Source: CAZNPL01 sp964574815
GTDB lineage: Bacteria > Planctomycetota > Phycisphaerae > UBA1845
Assembly: GCA_964574815.1 (NCBI GenBank)
Contig: CAZNPL010000069.1
Location: 1-16,458 of the forward strand
Direction of reading: 5' to 3'
Length of the DNA stretch: 16,458 nt
Shown: piece by piece, positions 1 to 7,430 of the stretch
Layout of the letters: the number at the start of each line of letters is the position of its first letter
Numbering within the stretch: position 1 is the first letter of the stretch
Notes under the pieces: generated by a model
What the model saw: only the letters and a program-made list of their open reading frames with translations
Told to the model about the DNA's origin: nothing
Databases searched by the model: none
Program-made: the position numbers and the translations under genes

Positions 1-38
1 CGGCATTTCGAGTACTTTTTTGAAATCAAGCGAACCAA

Positions 39-1958
39 TCACGCTTGATCAGGGGTTAGATCGATCTCGCTGCCCTCGGTGTTCATGCCGTGGGCGTCAG
101 CTTCGCCGCGACCCGTACGCCGGCCGATGGCGGCGATTTCGGGATGCTGCATCAGCGTCTCCTCGACAACGTGGGCGAGGCGATCGCTTTCCTCAAGTGA
201 GATTCCGGGGACGGATACTAGGCCTACCACCAAGGCCCCCTCACTGAACTCCGGCAGGAAACTCCGCCCCATCGTGCTCATCCCCGCAAGCGCCGCCACA
301 AACAGCAGCGCCGTCGGACCAGCTACTCGCCACGGATGTCTCAGGGCACTGTCCAATATCCCGGCGTAGCCGCGCTTGAGGACCCGCACGAACCGCGGCT
401 CCATGCCAGCCACAACAGTCCGACTCTTGGGCAGAAGGTACACGGACAGCGCAGGCGTAAGGACCAGCGCGGTAGTCATTGAAGCAAGCAGCGCGACCGT
501 GAACGCCAGCCCCAGAGGCCAGAGCAGCCGGCCTTCAACGCCTGAGAGAAAAAACAGCGGACAGAACACAAGAACGATGACAATCGTCGCGAACACCACG
601 GATGCTCGCACTTCGACAGTCGCTTTGTAGATCACCTCCGTTGGCGGTAAACGCTCCGTCTCTGGCAAAGCACGGTTGAGTCGAAGCCGTCTTACGATGT
701 TCTCAACCTCGATGACCGCATCGTCCACGAGAACACCGATGGCAATGGCCATCCCCCCGAGCGTCATCGTATTAATGCTCGCCCCAAATACCCTAAGCGT
801 AATGATCGCCGTAACGAGTGACACCGGAATGGCCAGTAGCGTGATGAAGCTTGCCCGCATGCTGGCCAGAAACAGGACGACCACGATGATGACGAAGATG
901 CCGCCGTCGCGCAAAGCTTCTATCGTGTTGTCCACCGACGCTTCGATGAAGGCTGCTTGACGGAACAGGTTCTTGTTGACGACCATACCCTCGGGCACCG
1001 AAGCCTGAATCTCGTCAAGCGTCTGATCCAGCCGCTCAGTGACCTCGAGCGTGTTGGCTCCGGGTTGTTTCAGGATGGCCATCACCACGCCTGGTTCAAT
1101 GATCGGCTCCCAGTTGGGGCCACGCCGTGAGGCCCAGCCGGTCCCTCGCCTAATCGCGGCACCAATCGTAACCGCTCCAAGGTCGGAGACTCGAATCGGT
1201 TTTCCCTTGCGAACGACGACGACAGTCTCTCCGATATCGTCCGTGGTCTGGATGCGCCCAACGCCCTGGATAATGGACTCCTCACCACCTTCCACCAGAA
1301 ACCCTGCAGCGACGTTCTCGTTTGCCTCGCGCAGCGCCTCGGCGACTTCGCCGATGCTGATCTGGTACGCCCTCAGCAGCCGCGGAGACAGCACGACTTG
1401 ATACTGCTTCTCGTCTCCACCGAACAAGGCGACCTCGGCCACACCAGGGACAGAGAGGATCCGCCGACGCATGTCCGTGCCCGCTAACGTCCTGAGCTCC
1501 AGGGCGTCGTGCCGGTCAGACGTCAGCGATGTAAACACGATCTCGCCCATAACGGATGACATGGGTGAGAGGATCGGGGGATCGAGGTGCTCGGGCAGCT
1601 TGTCCGCAACAGAAGCCAATCGCTCTGTGACTGTCTGCCGCGCACGATAAATGTCCGTTCCCCACTCAAACTCCACCCAGATTGTGGAGAAACCGACGGC
1701 CGTGGAGGATCGCACCCGGCGCACGTTCGCGGCGCCATTGACTGCGGTTTCGATCGGGAATGTCACCAGCGTTTCCATCTCCTCCGGTGCCATTCCGTGT
1801 CCATCCACGAGAATCGTCACGGTCGGGGCCGTCAGATCGGGAAACACATCGACCGGCATGTTGCTCGTGACGTACGCCCCGGCGAAAAGCAGTGCGATCG
1901 AGATGATCAGCACGGCCAACCGGTTGGACACCGACCATCGGATTAATGCGTTAATCAT
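39..1958 (-). pseudogene. Heavy-metal RND efflux pump (CusA/CzcA family), truncated at the C-terminus
   Basis: This is the inner-membrane proton/metal antiporter of a tripartite RND efflux system. Residues 1-639 match the first part of the HME-RND family. TM1 is at about 14-31, the porter domain follows, TM2-TM6 lie at about 352-508 and TM7 at about 547-560. The TM4 motif is GVLVDDAVIEVEN (408-420), with D412, D413, E417 and E419. The first Asp of the CzcA-type DFG motif is replaced by Ala-Ile. In the second porter loop, EGALVVGLVSVPGIS lacks the Met corresponding to Cu(I)-binding M573 of E. coli CusA, so the metal is not assignable. Family members have about 1040 residues; this frame stops at 639, inside the second periplasmic loop, so TM8-TM12 are missing. 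The 38 bases beyond the stop do not continue the family sequence in any frame. The ATG at 1958 has AAAGGAT just upstream and lies 14 bases after the adaptor stop. Either the gene is broken or the assembly is faulty at this edge. Confidence 0.85.
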
Positions 1959-1972
1959 GGCAATATCCTTTC

Positions 1973-3730
1973 TTAGTGCCCGTGGCCGTGGCCGAAGGAT
2001 GCGGGGGACAGTGAGGCGAGCTTGATCGCGTACGCGCCTCTGGTCACCACGCGCTCTCCTACCGCCAGGCCGCCCTTGACTTCAACGAAGCCGTTGTCGC
2101 GGATGCCCACTTCCAGCTCGCGTCGCTGAAAGTTCTCCCCATCGACAAGCACGTAGGCCGTAGGGCGCCCGTTGTCCTTGACGATGGCCTTCTCCGGCAA
2201 GGCAACCGTGTCTGTCGCGGTCTTCGTTTCCAGGTAGACGTCGGCGAACATTCCCGGACGAAACAGGCCTTCGGGATTCGGCATTTCGTAGACAATTGAA
2301 ACGGTCCGCGTCTCCGAATCGACAATGCTGCCGATGTTCACCAGGCGTCCACCACCCCCGTTGAGAATGTTGAAGCTCCTGCCGGGGTAAGCTGGAAGCG
2401 TCATCGTCGCACCCGGGTTCTCGGCGAGTTCGTTAAGGTCGAACTCCGATATATCCGCCTCCACCCAGACACGCTCCGTGTTAACAACTCGAAAGATCTC
2501 TTGATGGGCGTCGTCCAGATGTTCACCTTCAATGTGCGTGACGGACACGATCTCTCCCGAGATCGGTGCGACAAGAGGCATCTGATATTTGACTTGGTTG
2601 GACGCTGATTCGGCGTCATGAGGAATTGCTTTGGAACGCAGAGCGAGCAGTTGCTCATGGGCGTGTTCGTAGGAGGTTTTCATGGTCTTGGCGGCTTCGT
2701 GCTCTGTTTCGGCGAGGCGAAGGGCCTGGGCGGCTTCGTCATACTTCTGGTCGGTGCCTACACCCTTCTCTCGAAGCTCAACCGCGCGATCCATGGTCCG
2801 ACGGGCGAACTCCAATCGCGCCTCTGACTGAATCACCGAACGATCGACTTCCAATGCTTTTGTATGGAGCTCGAGTTCGCGCAAGGCTAATTCCGTTTCC
2901 AGTGCCTGAATCTGGGCCCGGTTCGCGCTCAGCTGAAAGACCTCCGTGGCCGGCAGTTGCGGTTCGATCATGGCCAGAATCTGGCCCGCCTCCACGCGGT
3001 CGCCGATCCGAGGCAGCCTGCCGCTGGGTGGGCGTAGCAACCGCCCGGCCACCGGCGGACTGACGACGGCCGAAGCGCCCTGCGGAGCCGCGATCTTGCC
3101 GGGAAGCGCGAGACGATGGACGAGCGTTCGCTCGGACACCAGCTCATAGAGCGTGCCGATCTTCCACTGCTGTTCGAGCAGGAACGGAACAAGATCCGGC
3201 GGATCGGGTTCAGCGGCCGCCTCAGCTGCGTGAAACGCGGCGTCCTCGTCGGCATGGACGATCAGCTCGCCAACATTGATAGTGTCCTGCACCTGCGGGC
3301 TGTTGACAACGAGCCGAAGGCGGTACGTCCCTGGTGCGCCGACATCCCACGCCGGCACAAATAACCCATCGCGCTTGGGTGCGTCCGATTTCAATTCTTG
3401 CTTCGTCCCGTCGGGCCGAGCAAGGTCGAACGTGAGTGTCCCGGAGCGCACAGGTTCCCCCGTGGCCAGGACCGTAACGTGGGCGAGGAACTCCGCGTGC
3501 ATCCCTGTTGCAAGGTGCGGATACTCCATAAACAGCAGAACCTTGGATGTAAACAGCGTTACACTGATGGGATCCGGGCCTTCTTCCTCCCCGTGTCCAT
3601 GATCCGCTTCGTGTGTGTCTGCGCTCCCGGTTCCAGGTCCACCGCCTGCATAGCTGGCCCGCTCGCATCCTGCGACCGCCAAAAACGCTATCGTGGCGGG
3701 AATGACAAACAGTCTTCTAATAAATTGCAT
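1973..3730 (-). CDS. RND efflux periplasmic adaptor (CusB/CzcB-type membrane fusion lipoprotein)
   Basis: This adaptor links the inner-membrane RND pump to an outer-membrane channel and may deliver metal to the pump. From the ATG at 3730 (585 aa), a lipoprotein signal ends in LAVAGC (Cys22). A His-rich stretch, THEADHGH, lies at about 39-46. An immunoglobulin-like domain covers about 55-165. The barrel-sandwich/lipoyl half containing VVSPPVAGRLL, a long charged alpha-helical hairpin (about 255-370), the second lipoyl half (MPLVAPISGEIVSV), a beta-barrel (LFRPGMFADVYLET) and a membrane-proximal domain follow in order. The protein ends in HGHGH, a likely metal ligand cluster. An alternative GTG start at 3742 would add four residues. 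The 14-base spacing to the pump gene and the shared strand indicate one transcript with it and with the His-rich gene upstream. The presence of a pump and adaptor is clear; the substrate metal is not. Confidence 0.9.
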   Translation of the reverse strand: MQFIRRLFVIPATIAFLAVAGCERASYAGGGPGTGSADTHEADHGHGEEEGPDPISVTLFTSKVLLFMEYPHLATGMHAEFLAHVTVLATGEPVRSGTLTFDLARPDGTKQELKSDAPKRDGLFVPAWDVGAPGTYRLRLVVNSPQVQDTINVGELIVHADEDAAFHAAEAAAEPDPPDLVPFLLEQQWKIGTLYELVSERTLVHRLALPGKIAAPQGASAVVSPPVAGRLLRPPSGRLPRIGDRVEAGQILAMIEPQLPATEVFQLSANRAQIQALETELALRELELHTKALEVDRSVIQSEARLEFARRTMDRAVELREKGVGTDQKYDEAAQALRLAETEHEAAKTMKTSYEHAHEQLLALRSKAIPHDAESASNQVKYQMPLVAPISGEIVSVTHIEGEHLDDAHQEIFRVVNTERVWVEADISEFDLNELAENPGATMTLPAYPGRSFNILNGGGGRLVNIGSIVDSETRTVSIVYEMPNPEGLFRPGMFADVYLETKTATDTVALPEKAIVKDNGRPTAYVLVDGENFQRRELEVGIRDNGFVEVKGGLAVGERVVTRGAYAIKLASLSPASFGHGHGH

Positions 3731-3785
3731 AGCATGACTCACTTGTTTTTTCTCTCGATTACCCTGGTATCAAACGGTACCGCGA

Positions 3786-3810
3786 TGTGCGCCGCGCGTA
3801 GGCGCGCACA
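3786..3810 (-). other. Inverted repeat between the His-rich gene and the adaptor gene
   Basis: TGTGCGC at 3786-3792 pairs with GCGCACA at 3804-3810 across an 11-base loop, in the ~100-base gap between the two genes of the efflux operon. There is no T-run on the transcript side, so it is not a typical intrinsic terminator. It could modulate read-through or mRNA stability, or be incidental GC-rich pairing. Confidence 0.3.
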
Positions 3811-3843
3811 GTCAACGTAAGCTGCAAAGTGGATGAGGGTGAA

Positions 3844-4314
3844 TCAGAGCAAAAGGGCGTGACTGGTCAGCAAGAGGCCTGTGACCAGGCCGTGCGCGCG
3901 CGGGATGCACGCTACGGTCGTTTGGCTCTCGAGGGGTGGTCGGACATCCGCCGTTACGCAACTGCTGATGCTGAGGGTGCGTACGGCGGCTCCGATTCCT
4001 GTAGCGACTGCGGCACCGCCCGAAGAGGTCCGGGCACCCGGCAGCGCTTCCGGACTATCCAGCATGATCACGATTACCGTGTCTTCTTCCTCGGCAGGGT
4101 TGGCCGGCAGGCGATCATGCTCGTGCTCCTCGTGCTTATGCTCCGAGTTCTCCCGCACGTCCTCCAGATCGCACAGAGTCACGGTGTGTCCATGGGTGTC
4201 GTGGCCATGATGATCATGGATCAGGATCGCCTGGGCGGTTAGGGGGCTCAGTACGAGCGCAGGGAGAACGATCAGCGTTGCGGCCGCGCGACCGACTCGC
4301 CTAACCGAATTCAT
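3844..4314 (-). CDS. Small secreted His-rich protein, first gene of the efflux operon
   Basis: I do not recognise a named family. From the ATG at 4314 the product is 156 aa. It has a clear Sec signal peptide: basic N-region MNSVRRVGR, a hydrophobic core, and a probable cut after LTAQA. A His-rich segment follows at once (HDHHGHDTHGHT, then HKHEEHEHDR), a typical transition-metal-binding composition. A short hydrophobic stretch, IVIMLDSPEALPG, and a Ser/Thr/Ala-rich tail with two Cys and another hydrophobic end complete it. The same frame is open to a TTG at 4383. In-frame ATGs at 4341 and 4353 are alternatives, the latter with GGAGG only two bases upstream. I prefer 4314 because it gives a normal signal peptide. 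The position directly behind a promoter-like site and ahead of the adaptor suggests a periplasmic metal buffer or sensor, which is inference. Similar His-rich proteins with a trailing hydrophobic region often occur in Cus/Czc loci. Confidence 0.6.
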   Translation of the reverse strand: MNSVRRVGRAAATLIVLPALVLSPLTAQAILIHDHHGHDTHGHTVTLCDLEDVRENSEHKHEEHEHDRLPANPAEEEDTVIVIMLDSPEALPGARTSSGGAAVATGIGAAVRTLSISSCVTADVRPPLESQTTVACIPRAHGLVTGLLLTSHALLL

Positions 4315-4391
4315 CCGCCTGAGCCTACGCCATCGCCTCATCAAGGTACCCATGCCCTCCGACCCAGCAGAGAACTCCAACAAACAGCGTT

Positions 4392-4419
4392 ATTGTACAG
4401 GGGCGTGCCGCTCTTCCAA
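4392..4419 (-). promoter_or_regulatory. Sigma70-like promoter for the metal-efflux operon
   Basis: Read on the minus strand, TTGGAA (4414-4419) and TACAAT (4392-4397) are separated by 16 bases. The predicted transcript would start near 4385, just upstream of the His-rich gene, leaving a leader of 30-70 bases depending on the true start codon. The -35 and -10 boxes are close to consensus. I see no clear MerR-type dyad in the spacer, and no regulator gene lies in the window. Confidence 0.5.
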
Positions 4420-4455
4420 GTAACGCCGCTGTCACATCCGCGTTTGAAAACCACA

Positions 4456-4944
4456 TTATCGGCTCCAACGAACGAGACGTGCCGAGCTCAATACTACGGC
4501 CACCGACCCCACGTTATGCGTAATCGCCGCCATGATCGGAGACAGCACGCCGAGGCTGGCGAGCGCTATCGCCGCACCGTTGTAGAGCACCGCAAAGACC
4601 AGCAGGTTCTCGCGGATCCGTCGCCTCGTGACGCGTCCCAACCGGATCAGCGCGGGAACCAAAGATAGATCGGGTCTCAGAATCCCGATGTCGGCCGTCT
4701 CCAGGGCGAGCGGGGAGGCTCCTGCACCCATCGCAACGCCAACGTGGCTCGTGGCCAGCGCCGGACCGTCGTTGATGCCGTCACCGACGTACATAACCTT
4801 GCGGCCCGCCGCCTGCATGGTTCGAAGTCGCTCGACCTTCCCCTCAGGAAGGAGCTCGCCCGCCCAGGAATCAATCCCCACCTCCGCAGCCAGGTCTTGT
4901 ACAACTTCGGTGCGATCGCCTGACAGCAGGTGAACATCCGACAC
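4456..4944 (-). pseudogene. C-terminal remnant of a heavy-metal P1B-type ATPase
   Basis: Metal-exporting P-type ATPases have about 650-900 residues; only the last ~162 are left here. Visible are the end of the P-domain (DVHLLSGDR; LLPEGKV; the hinge GDGINDGPAL with D55 and D59 that hold Mg2+; then AMGAGASPLALETADI) and the last two membrane helices (RENLLVFAVLYNGAAIALASLG and ITHNVGSVAVVLSSARL). The phosphorylated Asp of DKTGT, the actuator and N-domains, the first six helices and any metal-binding domain are absent. The nominal start is a GTG at 4944 inside a frame that stays open upstream to the transposase stop at 5029. The residues just upstream (CIDSDGDGVSD) are not ATPase-like. The fragment cannot transport. 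It sits beside the efflux operon, which suggests an ancestral metal-resistance cluster cut down by a mobile element. Confidence 0.8.
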
Positions 4945-5028
4945 GCCGTCCCCGTCGGAGTCGATGCAAATATCGCATAGAAGGGCCGCTCCACACCCGT
5001 TCCCATCCTGACCGGCACGGAAAAGGTG

Positions 5029-5487
5029 TCAGGATGATTTTTGGGGATGCTTGCGCGGTCGGCCGCGGGGGCGCAGGGTGAGGTCCAACCTCAGACGGGC
5101 GGCGATGCGGGTTCTCCAGCGTTCGCGGAATTCGGGGGACACCATAATTATTCGGGCGTCTCAGGGTGCCCGTATTGTTGACTCTCGGCGGGGACTGCGC
5201 GGGCGGAGCCTGCGGGCGAGGAGCTTCTCCAGTTTGGTGACGAACGGGTCGGCCCGCTACGAACGGCCGGTTCGCTCATGCTTGCTCAGCCGCTCGACAG
5301 TCTCCGCGTCAACGCCCTGCACGAGAAACCTGCGCCAAGGCCCCGCCAACGCAAGCAGAGGAGCAACCCGAACCAAGCGGTCATCCTGCTTCTGGGTATA
5401 GGCGACCGTACTGCTCCGGGCGGAGTCTTGTAGCCCATGGACCGACCCCGCGCTGACCGGATTGATCTCCACATAACGGGCCGCCGT
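5029..5487 (-). pseudogene. Decayed C-terminal fragment of a REP-associated/IS200-like Y1 transposase
   Basis: One minus-strand frame carries the family's C-terminal signatures in order: ARYVEINPVSAG, then DDRLVRVAPLLAL, GPWRRFL, ETVERLSKHERTGR, PFVTKLEKLLARRLRPRSP, and a terminal GRPRKHP tail followed by TGA at 5029-5031. Two in-frame stops interrupt it: TAG at 5257-5259 and TGA at 5161-5163. The N-terminal half with the HUH metal site and catalytic Tyr is absent, so it is inactive. In REP-associated tyrosine transposases the segment RYVExNPVRAG is diagnostic. The fragment abuts the stop codon of wecB on one side and the ATPase remnant on the other. This placement suggests that its insertion, or a deletion starting from it, removed the rest of the ATPase. 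The family call is from remembered motifs; the frame and stops are read directly. Confidence 0.75.
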
Positions 5488-5489
5488 CC

Positions 5490-6617
5490 CTAGCTGGCGG
5501 CGGCCCTGGTCGGTGAGCGGCGTATGCTGTGACCCCATTCGACGAGCTTTTGCACGATGCGCTCGGCCGCTCGGCCATCCCACAAATCGGGTTGGCCAGG
5601 TTGAGCGGCTCGGCCGATGGCGTGACGATACCCGGCCAGGATCCGGCCCGGATCGCTTCCGACCAGTTGATTGGTGCCCTGCTCGATCGTGACGGGCCGC
5701 TCGGTGTTCTCACGGACTGTCAGACATGGTACCCCCAAAATCGTCGTCTCCTCCTGAATCCCCCCCGAGTCCGTAAGCACACACGCCGCATGCGACATCA
5801 GCTTCAGGAAATCCAGGTAGCCCAGCGGCTCGATGATCCGAACGCCCGGCAGCGATTCCAGCCGTTGACCGACCGCACTCCGCGCCATGTTCGCCCGCGT
5901 CCGGGGATGAACCGGAAAGACCACCGGGCGATCCGCCTGAATCTGCTCCAACGCGTCCACGATCCGCCCGAACGTCTCCGGGGCATCAACGTTGGAAGGC
6001 CGATGGAGCGTCAGCGCCACATACTCGCGCGGCGCGAGCTTCAGCTCATCAAGAATCCGGGACTCATCCCCGCGCGCCCGGAACCGCCGCAGCGTGTCGA
6101 TCATCACGTTCCCGACGAGATGAATCTTCTCCTCCGCAATCCCTTCGCACTTCAGGTTCTCCACCCCGCTCGGCTCGGTAACGAACAGCAGCTCCGAAAC
6201 CGCGTCGGTCAAAACCCGGTTGATCTCCTCCGGCATCGTACGATCGAAAGACCGCAAGCCCGCCTCCACGTGAATCACCGCAATCCCGAGCTTGATCGCA
6301 ACCAGCGCGCACGCAATCGTCGAGTTCACGTCCCCCACAACCAGAACGGCATCGGGCCGGTGATCGAGACACACCGGCTCGAACCGTTTCATGACCTCGG
6401 CCGTCTGAACGGCGTGAGACGCGCTGCCCACTTCCAGGTTGATCTGCGGAGGCGGAATGTCCAGATCGTCGAAAAACCAGCGATTCATCCGCTCGTCGTA
6501 GTGCTGCCCCGTATGAACCAGCACGGCATCAATCTCGCCAACGCCGCGAAAAGCATGCATCAACGGAGCGATCTTCATGAAGTTAGGCCGGGCGCCGCAT
6601 ACGTTGATGATTTTCAT
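5490..6617 (-). CDS. wecB: UDP-N-acetylglucosamine 2-epimerase (non-hydrolysing)
   Basis: This cytoplasmic enzyme interconverts UDP-GlcNAc and UDP-ManNAc, giving ManNAc precursors for surface polysaccharides. From the ATG at 6617 the product is 375 aa, the usual family length. Visible elements are the N-terminal GARPNFMKIAPL, HTGQHYD (36-41), GDVNST with D96, HVEAGLRSFD with E118, PEEINR with E130/E131, LTLHRPSNVD with H205, HPRTR (237-241), and the UDP-binding LTDSGGIQEET (281-291) with RENTERP. These correspond to D95, E117, E131 and H213 of E. coli WecB. An ATG at 6635 (MTDKTS) is an equally weak alternative; neither has a strong ribosome site. The frame is open further, to 6773, but that extension is not family-like. 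Its stop codon touches the transposase remnant, yet the protein looks complete. The ~270 bases upstream hold no gene and no convincing promoter. No other polysaccharide genes are adjacent. Confidence 0.93.
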   Translation of the reverse strand: MKIINVCGARPNFMKIAPLMHAFRGVGEIDAVLVHTGQHYDERMNRWFFDDLDIPPPQINLEVGSASHAVQTAEVMKRFEPVCLDHRPDAVLVVGDVNSTIACALVAIKLGIAVIHVEAGLRSFDRTMPEEINRVLTDAVSELLFVTEPSGVENLKCEGIAEEKIHLVGNVMIDTLRRFRARGDESRILDELKLAPREYVALTLHRPSNVDAPETFGRIVDALEQIQADRPVVFPVHPRTRANMARSAVGQRLESLPGVRIIEPLGYLDFLKLMSHAACVLTDSGGIQEETTILGVPCLTVRENTERPVTIEQGTNQLVGSDPGRILAGYRHAIGRAAQPGQPDLWDGRAAERIVQKLVEWGHSIRRSPTRAAAS

Positions 6618-6890
6618 ACTCGTCTTATCGGTCATGCCGAACACCAGCTTGGCCGCTTCTTGACGCAACGACCGGCGCACTTCACACCACGCATACGAAC
6701 CGGCTGCAGTCAACGAGCTCGGCGCAGGGCTGATGACGCTGCCAAAGCCGCGACTCGGCGCAAACCGACACAACAGCGCTCACCCCGCACGGCTCCGCGT
6801 TGCGATGGCCCCCGACGCTCCCGATATGCCCTTTTATCATGCCATGGCGGCCGCGTCGAACCGATCTGCACGGAATCGGCCGAATGATGC

Positions 6891-7169
6891 TTAATCCTGA
6901 CCCCACCGCCTCCGCATGACCGCTTCGATCTGCGGGATCAGCTCCGACCACTCCGCCCCCTCGTCCTTACGCACGGTGCAGAACTCGTTGATAATGAACA
7001 ATCCGCTGACACCGCCGATGGCGAAAAACTCGGCCGCAACGGGATCCGACTCGGCCGCTGCCGGATCATAAACAGCACGCGGGGCCCCGGAGTTGAGCGT
7101 CCGGTCCGTCTCGAACCGCATCACGTTGGGATCGTCCGTCCCCTGTGCAGTCACGGGAAATGCATCCAT
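6891..7169 (-). CDS. Nfu/NifU N-terminal domain protein
   Basis: The product is 92 aa and consists of a single NfuN-type domain. The characteristic opening TDDPNVMRFETDRTLNSG resembles the family's TPNPNxxKF start. It is followed by SDPVAAEFFAIGGVSGLFI and the segment NEFCTVRKDEGAEW-SEL near the end. In full-length Nfu proteins this domain precedes a CxxC domain that carries an Fe-S cluster. Here there is no CxxC, only a single Cys (C64), so it cannot be a classical scaffold alone. The ATG at 7169 is chosen because GGAG lies 7 bases upstream and the domain begins right after it; the frame is open to 7223. A promoter-like site lies at 7224-7251. The role is unknown, possibly an accessory to Fe-S assembly. 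The nearest downstream gene on the same strand is wecB, about 270 bases away. Confidence 0.8.
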   Translation of the reverse strand: MDAFPVTAQGTDDPNVMRFETDRTLNSGAPRAVYDPAAAESDPVAAEFFAIGGVSGLFIINEFCTVRKDEGAEWSELIPQIEAVMRRRWGQD

Positions 7170-7223
7170 CCTGATTCTCCGCCCAACGCCCGAACCGTTC
7201 CGGCCCTCCAATCGTCCGACCAA

Positions 7224-7251
7224 TTAATAGTTGCAACGGGAATCACGGCAA
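7224..7251 (-). promoter_or_regulatory. Possible sigma70-like promoter for the NfuN gene
   Basis: On the minus strand TTGCCG (7246-7251) and TATTAA (7224-7229) are separated by 16 bases, and the gene starts about 50 bases further on at 7169. It lies in the 261-base divergent gap between the NfuN gene and hflK. I saw no comparably good promoter facing hflK in that gap. Confidence 0.35.
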
Positions 7252-7430
7252 CCAGGCGGCCTGCTTGCCACGGAGCTTCGGATTTCGCGTGCTTGACGTG
7301 ATGGCAGCGCGAGGGTGCCGCGACACCATCGTTGCCCGGAGGGGGCTTGGCGGTTCCGTCGCGGCGCGTTAAGGTGTCCGCGCCCGTCTGATGCAGTTGG
7401 CGCGGACTGAGTCACCGAAAGGAGCCGTTT

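Noticed and set aside
5529..6887. A 452-codon plus-strand open frame, Arg/Pro/His-rich, opposite wecB
   Set aside because: The opposite strand has all WecB catalytic motifs. The antisense frame is open because of high GC and strong third-position bias, and it shows no domain.
6636..6890. Intergenic stretch upstream of wecB examined for a small gene or RNA
   Set aside because: I saw an isolated TTGACT but no matching -10 box, and no structured RNA or coding signature. The upstream extension of the wecB frame to 6773 is not family-like.
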